A stretch of DNA of 64,000 bases from Sinonovacula constricta (taxonomy: Eukaryota > Mollusca > Bivalvia > Cardiida > Solecurtidae): positions 48,888,772-48,952,771 of the forward strand of contig CM017558.1 of the NCBI GenBank assembly GCA_007844125.1, read 5' to 3'. The notes beneath the pieces are model-generated. The model was not told the origin of the DNA. It searched no databases and saw only the letters and a program-made list of their open reading frames with translations. The position numbers and the translations under genes were made by a program. Shown here piece by piece: positions 23,901 through 35,361 of the stretch (within the stretch, counting starts at the first letter, position 1; each line of letters opens with the position of its first letter).

Positions 23901-24395
23901 GGTCAAATCATTTTATTTAATTTATACCACACAATTGACATTCACCTTTTAAATAGTGTGTGTAAGGTAATGTGGCCATTGTGAATATGTTTAAGAAACA
24001 ACAGGAAAACAACAACACTGTGAAAAGATGTAAACAATGGATTAGTTAACATGCTGAATGTATCCACCTACCATCCATATATCTAGTGCAAATTAACTAT
24101 GAAAATAAGGTTGACATTTTTAGGGCTCTTCATTTGGGTGTTTGTTTTGCCTTCTTTTAAATGCTAGAGATGAAAGAAATAAAGAATGAAAGAAAAGTTG
24201 TATCTTTTTCCTTAAAAAAAATATAAGATCTTAATAAACTGTGAAAAAAATGAAAAATAGCAGTCTGTCAACTTTAATCTAACAATGCTGTAAATTTTTT
24301 ATCTTTATTAAATGTACTTTATTCTGTTTCTTTCTGTTTTTCCAAGTTACAAAAGAAAGAAAAATGCCTTAAATTTATTCTTAGTTGTAGCTAAT
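20986..24395. other. AT-rich 3' flank, no gene seen
   Basis: The stretch is AT-rich with scattered short ORFs of no recognisable content. AATAAA hexamers occur at 21501 and 22499, either of which could end the kinase transcript, but many are expected by chance in such sequence. Confidence 0.5.
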
Positions 24396-24396
24396 A

Positions 24397-24545
24397 ATAA
24401 GTATAATAATAATGACAACAACAACAACAATAATAATAACAATAATAATAATAACTATAATAATAATTATAGTGATGATAATAAAAATATTAATAATAAA
24501 AATAATAAAAACAGCAACAAGAAGTCAAAGAATTCCAACTAAAAG
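24397..24545. repeat. AAT/AAC microsatellite
   Basis: A trinucleotide-rich tract (AATAATAAT with AACAAC parts). It creates a spurious poly-Asn reading frame on the + strand. Confidence 0.85.
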
Positions 24546-25379
24546 GGCCTACTTACTACCTGGAGGGTATTCAATGTTTTTACACGTACCGTACATTTAT
24601 CTATGTTCAAAAAGAGGTGTGTGTTTCAAAGTTATCCCCCTCATCCCCCATTTTGTCTAGTGCGTCAATACTGGTGCGCGCCCTTTAACCAAATCCCCTT
24701 ACATAAAAATATATGGATCTATATTATAAATTTACTTAAAGAAACTACATGTAATAAGTTTGTATAGATTACTTGCAAATCAACACCATAACGCATATCG
24801 AACACTGCAGAAAGCCAGAACTTTTAATATATTCTGCAGAGTACAATTTGAAAAATGTACACAACCCTCTTAGACAAAACCCTTAATACGTTCCTGGAAT
24901 AAAAACATGATTTCGAGTTTATATACTTGTAAACATTCCTAGTCGTGTGGCAAAACAATCTAAACCAGCGCCGTATCATAAACTTGTACAACCAGTAAAG
25001 GCTAACATTATTTCTTTGAGTAAATTCGTTAGCAGAGTCAGCAAACCATTTTTACATAGAAACGTCTGGCATCCTTCCTCTTTACCATTTACAAGATTTA
25101 TTTCCAAGGTTTACATCAGACCGAACTAGATCAATACAATGATGTGATGTGACTAGATAAAACAGCACATCACTGTAGTCCAGTATGTGAAAAGATTAAC
25201 CTAAAACAAATTAGAAAAGAATTTTTATCTACACTAGGTGAAAGACTTTAATCCGAAGTGTTTACCATAACATGTCCCTAAATTTTACGTTTGTAAAATA
25301 AAGATAGAGGTGGTTAAAATACCGATTTTGCTCTTTTAAAACAATAACCAACTGCTCCACCATACCAGTAGAACTCGCG

Positions 25380-25450
25380 CGCACTGTTGTGACGTCACAG
25401 AAAGTAGCAATAGCGGCGCCCATAACAATTTTAACGGCTGCAAGCAACCA
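25380..25450. promoter_or_regulatory. CpG-rich patch with a perfect CRE-like palindrome
   Basis: In AT-rich surroundings this patch has GCGCGCACTG, the full TGACGTCA palindrome near 25389-25396, and GCGGCGCCC. It resembles a small promoter. A short open frame reads left on the - strand from about 25375, but I find no recognisable gene to pair with it. Confidence 0.25.
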
Positions 25451-25520
25451 TGGTTGTGAAATGTTTTTATCCAATCGGAACTCCTCGGGTAATTCCGTCC
25501 TCGGGACAGGGACAATCATC

Positions 25521-25672
25521 ACTCGGATCACGCTTCGGTGATTCTACGTAATCACCTCGGAAATAATGCTGTCGCCGCCATATTGACGAACTACATCCAA
25601 AATGGCAATCGTACCTACTCGGCGATCTCCGGCAAGCTTCGGATATAGACATCACCGAAGCGTGATCCGAGT
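25521..25672. repeat. Perfect 22-bp inverted repeat around a short loop
   Basis: The arm ACTCGGATCACGCTTCGGTG plus AT at 25521-25542 has its exact reverse complement at 25651-25672. The left arm touches the outer MITE end and the right arm touches the helicase fragment. It looks like the ends of a separate small element. Confidence 0.75.
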
Positions 25673-25945
25673 GCATGCAGGGTAATAACTGGTATATTAC
25701 ACTTTTACCAAATCCTGTTGGTAATATACATACAGTATCAACTAAGTTAAAAATATTCTTCAACGAAGCAATCTACTCTTCTTTAAAGCGTACTGCATGC
25801 ACTTTGAAAAGTCAGCCATCTTTGTTTACCTAATGCAATGAGAAGTCATTCGCCGGGGCAAATCACCAACTGGTGTATTCCTACAATTACATACGAGGTG
25901 ATATATCCGAAGCTTGCTGGAGATCGCCGAGTAGGTACGATTGCC
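25604..25945. mobile_element. Element with 44-bp terminal inverted repeats carrying a gene fragment
   Basis: The 44-bp arms at 25604-25647 and 25902-25945 match in reverse complement with one mismatch (they include CGTACCTACTCGGCGATCTC). Between them lies a piece of helicase coding sequence. It overlaps the 22-bp palindrome, so the order of insertions is not resolved. Confidence 0.7.
25675..25819 (-). pseudogene. Captured RecQ-like helicase fragment (Walker A)
   Basis: Reading leftwards, a frame starts at ATG 25819-25817 (MADFSKCMQYALKK) and breaks; a second frame then gives CILPTGFGKSVIYQLLP at about 25730-25680. That is helicase motif I (Walker A, GFGKS) in the RecQ/ATP-dependent DNA helicase style. 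One frameshift separates the parts, and the rest of the helicase is absent. It cannot be functional by itself. Capture by the surrounding inverted-repeat element is inferred. Confidence 0.65.
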
Positions 25946-26297
25946 CTCGGATGTATCTGCTGCAATGATACTTACTGAAATCACGATCGTTTTGTTTGCC
26001 GGAAGTCGGAAGAAGAATATGCCTAAAATGTAGTTCGCACAAAACATGAACAATGGCATCGTTTTGAAAGCTGCATGTCTGCTGCGGCGGGTAAATTAAA
26101 CCTGGATGATTTAATATTGAAGCCGACACAAATTGAAGGTCTACAGGCTTCATACTGTAGTGAGCCGTCATCCGAGCTGCCATCTTTGTTTTTACTACGT
26201 CACAAAAGCAGTTCCATTTATTGAAGAGGCCGTGGCGATCCGACTACCTACATAAATCCGAGAGATGATTTGTGAATTATCCGAGGTGTTCCGATTG

Positions 26298-27125
26298 TTG
26301 TTATTTTTACCGTTTAAGGTAAGATACAATGTGTGTACTTTTAATTTAGATCACTTTACATAAAACGCAATAGTTTTAGTCGTGGTTTCAACAGTCTTTT
26401 GAGGAATAACATAAAAAATACATACGACATCAGCAAATTGTTCGCGCTTGCATCATTGCAAATAAAGTAATATTAAATCACGAAATGTTTTGATAAAACA
26501 TACCAGGACGCAACTAGACACATATTCTTACCTAACCTTTCGTTCGTACTTTGTCCTTTCATTTATATGTTCATGAAACAAAGGACATGAATCGACAATG
26601 AGCAACATCGGGGGTTGGCAGTATTCTTGTTTATGAAAGCGCATTCGGGACACAAAATTAAAACTTCTATTGTTTTTTATTTAACTTTTAGATTCTGTTT
26701 TATTTCTTTGAAAACAAGTGACTGTTTATTATTCACCACAACTGATAATTAATTTCAGGGCCATTATTGTAATTGCCTACCTCGATCATACATGTACATT
26801 GACTTACTACAACAAGGGCGAAATCATAGCGTCATAGTCTGTTAATATATTATGAGATGATATAAACAGTTTAACACACACTTTTAAAGTCCTTAAAATC
26901 ATTAAATTCATAATCATACTTTTTTGTAGGTCTAAAATAATAAAATTAGAAATCTTATTATTTTGAATTTTAATACATATATTTATTAATATTTTCAAAG
27001 GATATTAACAGAGATGATCAGCTTCCCCTAATGCTCTCTGGGAAGGCTGTTTGACGTGCAATTCGAGGACACATGCTAGTAGACAATGTTCTTACAGTTC
27101 ATTAGTACAAACATGGAGCAAACTT
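26298..27125. other. AT-rich spacer, no gene seen
   Basis: No long ORF with recognisable content, no tRNA and no clear repeat apart from short AT-rich tracts. Confidence 0.5.
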
Positions 27126-27556
27126 TAGACAAATACCGACAGCTACATCCAAATGATGATTTGCAAATCCTTGGCGTACGGCAATCTTGAAAAGGGGATT
27201 CAGTCTGTGAACGAATTGATCACGAATCAAAGCTTGCAAAACATTGTTCCCCTTTGTGAAACTGAAATGGCGACGACGTCAACCAATCACACAGCATGTT
27301 TATGGTTCCAATTCATGGATATGGTTTCATTACAGCAACGCTTTCTTCAAGATGAGCGAACTGTTGACTGGTCCTTGCATTTGCTTAAGCTTACAAAAGA
27401 TGTTTCCATTTTCCACATCATCTGGTCATAACCTATACTTGAAAAGTGCACACATCTATTTGCAAAACATATTGTCTCTACATGAGACAAATCCAGATGT
27501 GTACAATGCTTTCAAACCTTCAGGAAGTGCGAGGTTGGAGCGCTCCACAAACCAGG

Positions 27557-27700
27557 TTTAAGCACCCCAGTTGACCCTTTTGCCGACTGACCGTTCCAAG
27601 GCGGTAACTGATGGTTTTTCTTTTTGTGTGTTATGTCTCGTCTCTGTGTTTTTTTTGTCACATTTACATTTACCTTGTTTGCCTTTGTCTACAGGTAGAT
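27557..27700 (+). repeat. Dispersed repeat inserted in the pseudogene
   Basis: The block begins near TTTGCCGACTGACCGTTCCA and includes GGCGGTAACTGATGG. A related block at 56170-56350 begins CCTTTGCCGGCTGTTCCA and includes ATGGTAACAATTGG. Pseudogene homology stops before it and resumes after it. Confidence 0.4.
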
Positions 27701-29510
27701 AAAATTGAAATATCTGTGAAAATTTTGATAGGACCTTTTCTTATTTACCTATTGATGAGGTCATTAAACAGGATGCTTGACAAGAGGCAGAGGAATGTCA
27801 GAAAGCCAGAGCACTAAGGGGCTATTATCAATGCCAATACGTCTGCAAATGAACTCGGCTATGCAGAAATTCAGTCTGACTGTGTACAAAACAAGTGAGC
27901 AGCACAAGGACACCACAAAGCCAAGAGTTTCCAGAGACTTAAAAGATATGAAGACCATGCGACATTTTTTTCATAAAAGAAACCCATTTGACACAACAGA
28001 AACGAAACTCAGAAATATTGAAAGTTGCGTCACGACTGATGATTATGCAAATGTTGGTCGCACCCAGGCCATTGGAGAAACTATAGTTAGGAGAATAAAA
28101 GGTACACCCCAACAGAAATACACCTTGAAATGTTCATTACAAGCAATTCCAATAGACGAAAATGTAAAATTAGGCGGGTAAGACCTGTATGTCGACACTC
28201 AGCTATTATTCCAGCGTCTTAAAACTGCTGGCAGGTATATTGAGGATATATTTTCCGATGTAGTTTAATATCCAGTGTACCGTCATCTCTTTTTTATAAC
28301 AATGGCTTACCAAGGGAGGCTCCAAAGTCAGACGCAATATGGAAACTGTGCAAGTTTGAAGTATGCATAAATACCAATGTGGCACCGTCCCATATGATTG
28401 TTATTAATGGTGGATAACTTCTTCATGGAAAGTTGGAAATACATTTCGTAAATATGCGAAAGTTGCTTTTGGTTTTTTGAGGCAGGGATCTCGAAACCAT
28501 ATTATAGTTGTTTTAAATGGCTACAGAAGTGGACTGACACAAAAGATGTGGCTAATTTACGTCGAACCAAAGAAAAAGGAGGCACCCATGTGAAACTTTC
28601 GACTCTGTATGAAGAAAGAAGTATTCCTCAACAATCAAGAGTACAAGCAGCTATTTATTGACGTGTTAGGTGCATGCTTCTCTAGTGACGAAGTTGGTTT
28701 ATTGCATGCACTAGGCGATGCAGATAAAATGATATTACAATCAACATTCAAGAGAAAACACTTCTACAGCGATTGGAAAAGACACTGATTTGTTGGATCT
28801 TATAAATCACCAGTACATTTCCGCTTAGTACATTTCCGCTCAGTACATTTCCACTGGATTTGAACCAAATTCAATTTAAATCTGATTCAAGATCAGCCGG
28901 GAAGACCATAAAGTTATGGGAGATAGGAGCCACACGACCAACACTAGGAATGAAGCTCTGTCACATCCTCTTATTACTGCATGCATTAACAGGGCGTGAT
29001 ACAACATTCACGCTTTTCGGTATTGGGAAACCTGCTGTCCTCAAACTTTTCCAAAAGAAATCCTCTTTCCGTGGCCTATGGGATAATTTCTTTGCAGGTG
29101 AATCATTGATGTTAGCTTTATATGATTTATCTGATGCTGAGAATTTTAACCAATTGCGCCAGAAGAAGTTCGAATCAAAGGTTATCACAAACTGCAGTTC
29201 TGTTCAAGTTCAAACACTACCACCAGCATCTGATGCAACAGCACTACTCAGCCTTAGAGTGTTTTAACAAACCCAGGTGTTGATAAGCAACACAGCCGTT
29301 AACCCTTTAGACTATGGCTGGCAAAATGAAAAACAACAACAGATTTGTTCCTTTTGTGATGACACTTCCACAAGCACATGAAAAACTACTTCCAGTAGTG
29401 AAATATGGATGCAAAATACGACATGGCTATAAACGGTGTTCTTGTCGCAAGCATGGCGTTGAATGTTTCAGTGCATGTAAAGAGTGTCAAGGAGTCAAAC
29501 TCCCAGTGTC

Positions 29511-29758
29511 GCTTGCGGATCGGGAGGTCGTGGGTTCAAACCCCGGCCGGGTCAAACCAAACACTTTAAAGTTGGTAGTAGTGGCTTTCCTCCTAACGCT
29601 CGGGGCTAAGGGGACAGCATTACGCCTGACTCGTCGGTGTCAGTATAAAGGACCGGCCGGGTTCAGTCCCTGGGCACCTTATAAGTGCCCCTCAGCTATA
29701 ATGATAGAAATGCCGCTGCACAGTATCCGCAAAAATGCCGGCGAATCCCAAATCCCAC
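29511..29758 (+). mobile_element. tRNA-derived SINE, family 1, copy 2, 5'-truncated
   Basis: It starts inside the tRNA-like head (GCTTGCGGATCGGGAGGTCG), keeps the B box GGGTTCAAACCCCGG and the full body, and ends in CAAATCCCACCCC. The A box is missing, typical of incomplete reverse transcription. It interrupts the Cys-rich end of the pseudogene just after ECQG, so it came after that gene arrived. Confidence 0.85.
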
Positions 29759-29814
29759 CCCAGTTTCTCTCTGACATACAAGAAATTGTAGATGATGCTT
29801 AAAGCAATGAACAC

Positions 29815-30125
29815 AGATAAACTATTCCATTTTTTGTGTTTGACAGAGTTAATTGGGAAGTATGCTTGTAATATGTGTGTATATAATGCCTATGTCACAC
29901 TACCATAAAAAAGATAAACACCTTTTAGAGTGTATATTTAATACTGGTTCTGTTAACATGAAATTAATTCTGTATCTCTGTTTGCATGTTTGCAAATCTG
30001 TATCGATACTGCTAAAGTAAAGGCCCAACAGTAGTATCATCCTCACCTCGAGGATGAACTGAGAACCACTATTGGGCATGGGCCATTGTAATCGATTTCA
30101 TCATATAATAACTGTACAGACCTTC
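29815..30125. other. Spacer, no gene seen
   Basis: AT-rich sequence with one short self-complementary piece (CATCCTCACCTCGAGGATG near 30038). Nothing else is supported. Confidence 0.4.
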
Positions 30126-30420
30126 AGGTTATAAGCGTAATTTAACCGTGCTGTTATATAATATAATATAATATAAAATAATATAATAATAGATATAATA
30201 TATAATATAATAAATATAATATAATAAATATAATTTAACATAATTTATAATTTAAGAAAAAGTGTACATAACTACAGGTTTTAAGCGTAATTTAACTGTG
30301 CTGTACTATAATATAATATAATATAATATAATATAATATAATATAATATAATATAATATAATATAATATAATTAATATAATAAAATATAATGTAATATAT
30401 AATTTAATAAAAAGTACTTA
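30120..30420. repeat. Duplicated (TATAA)n microsatellite block
   Basis: Two (ATATA)n-type pentanucleotide tracts at about 30154-30240 and 30303-30372 each follow the same leader, AAGCGTAATTTAACCGTGCTG or AAGCGTAATTTAACTGTGCTG. The block is a tandem duplication of about 150 bp with different repeat lengths. Confidence 0.8.
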
Positions 30421-30424
30421 AAGA

Positions 30425-33400
30425 TTCTATAGAAAATGCACAATTAATGTTTGCTATGCTTGAACATAGAACATATATATTTATGTCCTTCATAATATAT
30501 GTATACGTTTATGTTCGTCCATATATTGATTTACATTTGTAATTGTTTGTAAATGTTTGTAATAATTGATCATGGGTCATGTTGACCTAATTCAAACTGT
30601 GCGTATAATGTGTATATGATTCGAATAAATGTTCTATTCTCTGATGGACAAGGAATAAAATTATGTGTTAAACTATTAGAATTTAAGTGTTTTTATGTTC
30701 GTTGAGCGAGAAAATCAATATGTAAAAAGAATAAAGTTTGCCATTTTTGTAAGTGTAACATTTAAATAGATACTTGTTTAAGTTTAGGCAATATGGACAT
30801 TATATTTCACACTGAGAGTTGACAAAATCCAATATTATCACAAACGCAGCTGAGAAACATGTACTGATTGATATATACCTTCCAGTGTATAGTTATAAGT
30901 CAAAGCAAAGTCTGTAATGCATTAAGTAAACATATCATTATTGTAATAAATATTGCATCATTTTGTGATAAATACTGATAATCACCCAATTAGTATAGAA
31001 ATATAATTGTGGCTGACAGAGAATATATTTGTTAAACTGTTGTTAAAGGCACTAGTGGGTGGGGTAATTTTATAAACAGTTTTATTTTAAATAGTCAGTT
31101 ATACGATTACTGTATTACAATTGATTGACACTATTATTGTTTTCTTTTATTTAATTATGTACTAATACTTTAATTTAATATTGTTCTAATACAAATAATG
31201 CAACCTTAAAATTTTCAATAAATATCTATCTACAAAATGGCTCCTTGATTCTGTAACTTTTTCCTTTTCTCAGCAAATGCAACTGAAAAAGTACAGACTT
31301 TTTATGGATAAATATATATACATACTAGTTTCAGGAAAAAAAAACACTTTGAAAACTTTTGCAGTTAGTTCTAAGTTGACCTCCATATTAGGGTAAATTG
31401 ATTAGCTTACTGGGGCAGTTATGCTTATGAACAGACGCCGGATTGTTTAGCTATTTAATGACCGTTTTTGTGGTTAATTTCGTCTCAATAAAAAAGCTGA
31501 ATTGTGTCCATTTAATTTCGTCGTCGGAACCCATGGTAAATATTCCGTTATCACAACACACATATACCGTGGGTTACCTGGCCAGAAAAAAACTTCGTTT
31601 TTATGAATGTATGAATGCAAGAAGCATTTGATTGGCTCCGTGTCCAATACGGCAAGGAAATTCAGCCAATGAAATTATTACAATTTGTAAACAACATGCG
31701 TCGCAGGTTAGGGCGGTCATCTTGACATTGACATTTTTAACTATAGTTGAAGAGCTGATGTAAGGCGCATTTTCATTGGATCACTGGTTGCAATGAATAT
31801 TCTTGAAAACGAACTTGTACCAGCCCAGGTTAAACTTCTGTAATGTATGCTGCTGCTGTGTTAATGAGAACATCAAATCAGCTTCGAATGGAGTAGAGAC
31901 TTAAACTTTGCGACAACTGAGGCCATTTAAATTTACTCGATTTAGCAACAATCATAACGAAAATTGCATAAAAGCGTAAAGTGCTTTTGCCCCTTAGAAC
32001 TAATAATATAAGCAAATAGTGGCTGCTTATCAGCAGCGACTGAGAGCTGCTCTGATTACTATTTACACACAAGCCTCTAGCCCCACGTGTCCAAATCAAT
32101 TTGCAATGACTTCTGTAAATGTGGTGTCCGATAGTTCGGACCAATTTTTTTTCTCATATAACCAAACACGTTATTGTTTACGATATAAAGGTCCTGCAAA
32201 ATGCTGCTCATTGATGCCCTATATCTGTGTGTACATTGAAGCATACATACTCACTCATCATTGCAAACAGTTATTTCCTATCTGAGCCACGCTGCATATA
32301 TAACTATTTTAAAACTATGAAAACCACGTGACAACTTACTTTTGAGATAACGTAATATCGTCATCCGGGTACTCCGCGCTGACGTCGGTATCTGTTTTGA
32401 GCAGAGATCACCATCGTGCTTATTAATAGATTTTGAATGAAAATTGAAAATTGGAATGATTTTTGTTTGCAATATTCAGTATTAACTTTGTCCAGATGTA
32501 TAAAGCATCGCGCAAATCTAACACGAATGCCCCACCATAGATATCCAAAAATGTGCTATATGATGTACAGAAGCATTGACATTGCTTTGAGCGTGACATG
32601 GGCGTCTCACATCAGAAAACTTCTTTTTCAATTTGGTTTTATCTACGCTTGGTTAGCAAATGAAATTGCAAATGTCAAGCTCTTCGTTCAGCTTTTTACA
32701 GTCAGGCTTAAAGATTGTGCGATTCAAAACCTGCAAAGTAAGACTAACGAGGCATCCAAATCAACCTACTATAGATACTCTTAATCACCACTTGGTGTTG
32801 AACATTATTTATCGATGGACATTTCCTATAGATATAAGAATGTTCTATCAAATTTCAGATGTTCTGGCCATTGTTTAATGGTATAAAAGGGTAGGCATAT
32901 GAATGTTGATAGAAGCTAAAGGTACTGCCCCATATGTTAGAAAAATGGCATAAATACTATAGAAGATGAAATACACTTACTTTTTTCTTATTTGCCCTTT
33001 ATATAATAAACTACGTCAAGGCCTATATCCATTACGTTGAAAAAAATATATATAACGATTCACGTTTAATGTGTCGTCTTTTCTGGTATATAGCTACATG
33101 TATTGATGGTTCTGGTACCCATTGTGTTTTTAGTTTTCCATATACTTTTTTGTTTTACATCACCCATTCTTTGCTATTTGGATTGGCATGTACATATGTT
33201 AATTCAAACCATTAAATGCATTGTTATATGACTACTATATGGATATATGCTGTAATATCACACATACCTGTTGGAAAATCTATTTGGTATATAAGTGCTT
33301 GTGCGTACATGCGTATGCATGCACGTGTGTATGTATATTGTTAGGTGTTTTAGTATTTACGCATATATGCAGGTATGTATATTAAGCTGTATGTTTATGG

Positions 33401-33555
33401 TTGGATTTATTTTTTGTGTATGTATACTTATGTAGGAAAATGTTTATGTGTTTATTCATGCATATATATGTATGATATGTCTATGTCTGTTTTATGTGTA
33501 TTTTGCTCGAATTGATGTATTCATACAACTGGATTGCACTCTTTTTTCTTTTATA
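30425..33555. other. AT-rich spacer, no recognisable gene
   Basis: Short ORFs are present (the longest is 115 codons at 32437-32784), but none shows domain-like content. Near 32320-32400 there are CACGTGAC and GCTGACGTCGG, which may be chance E-box and CRE-like sites. Confidence 0.4.
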
Positions 33556-33559
33556 TCTG

Positions 33560-33769
33560 TGGTACATTTTACTTAACTCACGATTATTATTATTATTGTT
33601 GAAGACCTTTTTTCGAATCAGTGGCTTGTATTGCCATATTCATGTCTAGTCTGAATACCAAATTGTCTTACCAATACTTAAATTGTCATCACTCCTATAT
33701 ACTGTCTGTACACAAACTGTATCATGGGCCGGAAGCCTTTAATTACTAATAAAAGAATTGAATTGAATT
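33560..33769 (+). mobile_element. 3' end of a LINE-type retrotransposon
   Basis: The sequence ends CATGGGCCGGAAGCCTTTAA, a spacer with TAATAAAAG, then GAATTGAATTGAATT. A G/C-rich hairpin-like GGGCCGGAAGCC followed by a (GAATT)n tail is a familiar end of invertebrate non-LTR elements. No reverse transcriptase coding sequence is left, so it is a severely 5'-truncated copy. Confidence 0.45.
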
Positions 33770-33774
33770 TTATT

Positions 33775-33870
33775 GACACACAGATACATTATATAGCAAT
33801 GCATATGGACATTTGGAAGACAATATAGCAATGCATATGGACATATGGAAGACATGCTACTTATTTACCT
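33775..33870 (+). repeat. Short tandem duplication
   Basis: The phrase ATATAGCAATGCATATGGAC followed by AT-TTGGAAGACA or AT-ATGGAAGACA occurs twice in a row, with a period of about 35 bases. Confidence 0.6.
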
Positions 33871-34204
33871 ATTTCACAGTTAATGGTAATATATGTACAG
33901 TTTAATTTGCATAATTTAGGTAGAAAAAAAACAACAGCTACACATTCATACAATTTATAAAATATTACACGGAACATTCAAATACGACTGATCATACTTT
34001 CTAAATACATAAAAATATTTAAGTAATTATTACTGTGCCAAGGAGTTTTTGATTAACCCTTGTATATAGGTATGCCATAGTTTTGGCCAGATCAGATTGG
34101 CCAGAAAGTTATTTACATGCAGCATATATTCACCATGCCATCGGCTATCTTATATACTTTTTATACTTGTAAGAAGTTACTTGCTTTTTTAATGTCTAAA
34201 TGAT

Positions 34205-34447
34205 AATAGAAAATAAGAGACGTACCTGGCCGAGCGGTAAGAGTCGCCGACATATTGTACCATTGTAAGCCCTCACTATGTCGGTTCGAGTCTCGGTCAG
34301 GACAAAAACCAAAAGTTGATAGGGTTCAAGCCAAAATGCGGTGCGCCATTCGGTCTACCTAGACATCAGTTTTCCCCACCAACTATAGCCGGAAGTCGCT
34401 TTAATAAGCTGTACTATGGTGTATATCGATACTAAACTGAATTGAAT
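34205..34447 (+). mobile_element. tRNA-derived SINE, family 2, with (GAATT)n tail
   Basis: The head contains CTGGCCGAGCGGTAAGAG (A box of the Leu/Ser type) and GTCGGTTCGAGTCTCGGTC (B box), about 80 bases in all. A 140-bp body follows with CTATAGCCGGAAGTCGCTTT, and the end is ACTGAATTGAATTG. The tail matches the LINE end at 33769, suggesting that the LINE machinery moves it. Confidence 0.65.
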
Positions 34448-34449
34448 TG

Positions 34450-35355
34450 CCAAAAAGCAATGTAGCGACAAAAATAATACAATATAGGAAACTGTCTCAA
34501 AACTGTATCTTAATATCACTTACGTTTGTTTAACATTTTTTTATGCATCATTCTTTGAAAAAGAAATGTAAAGTAAAAAAGGTAAAACTATTTGAAACAT
34601 AATGCAATTATGATAGATCGACTCATCCATGCTATGCTACATTTGTTGAAGAGCTGCCGTTAAGTGTGCAATATTGACCAGATGCAGTATAAATTCTCCA
34701 TTATCTTTTAACACCATGATGTAACATTTCCCTTTATTAACAGTAAATGACATCTACATATACTTGTATAACACCCACATAACATAAGTCACACAACTTT
34801 TAGGAAACAATTCAATATTAATTCTTTAGTTTTATATTAGCGATACAATATTTTCAATAAAAGCCACCACCAAAATCATAATTTTACACTACATTCCCCT
34901 AATTACAGTTTTAAAAAGATGTAAACATGGTATTTTTTCAGGAATAGTTCTAAAACATTTATGAAATTTTAGCACTATTTTCAAAGTTTTTTTATGTTGC
35001 GAGTTATTAAAGCTCTTCCAACTATCGCTACGGTTATTGTGCTCATTATCTGTTTATAAACAACGCCTCATCACTTTCAAAAAACAATTTGTGGTAATTA
35101 TTTGTTGGGATGTACCTGCCAACTATCGGAAATCTGCTCTAATTCATAATCTGTTGGTTGAACCACAACAGTGGAAGCAGTTGTATACATGTAGTTCATA
35201 GTTTGTTGGGTATTTGTCAGTCAAAACACCATTGCACTAACCCTCGACTGGACTTGTTTTATGGTTTTCCAGTGTGATCTCCACACGGTCATATGTACAC
35301 TGTACTTGTATGACTGTTTTACCGTCTTGCTCGCTTTCTCCTGCGTTGCTTTCCA
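34450..35355. other. AT-rich spacer 3' of the receptor gene
   Basis: No gene is seen. On the - strand this would be the 3' UTR and downstream flank of the EGF receptor gene. Confidence 0.4.
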
Positions 35356-35361
35356 GCCGGC

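Larger units (their letters stand above)
25472..26297 (-). mobile_element. MITE-like DNA element, copy 1, with nested insertions
   Basis: The outer ends are terminal inverted repeats beginning CAATCGGAACTCCTCGGG (25472) and ending ATCCGAGGTGTTCCGATTG (26297). The same ends in the other orientation border the element at 43529-43910, and the right inner part (26000-26220) matches that copy too. Extra DNA with two palindromes and a helicase fragment interrupts the left part. No clean target-site duplication is visible. Confidence 0.75.
27130..29805 (+). pseudogene. Decayed gene of a multi-copy invertebrate family with C-terminal Cys-rich motif
   Basis: Pieces in all three frames follow one another in the order expected of one protein: IFHIIWSHNLYLKSAHIYLQ (27400-27470), LTRGRGMSESQ and HKDTTKPRVSRDLKDMK (27777-27960), LRNIESCVTTDDYANVG (28005), a broken VINGG segment (28400), LLLHALTGRDTTFTLFGIGK (28970) and a Cys-rich end CRKHGVECFSACKECQG (29440-29500). 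From memory these match a large family of uncharacterised proteins that is highly repeated in aquatic invertebrates, perhaps mobile. Frameshifts, stops and two insertions (27557-27700 and the SINE at 29511) show it is dead. Function of the family is unknown to me. Confidence 0.65.

Noticed and set aside
24312..24660. Poly-Asn and Ile/Thr-rich ORFs
   Set aside because: Produced entirely by the AAT/AAC microsatellite.
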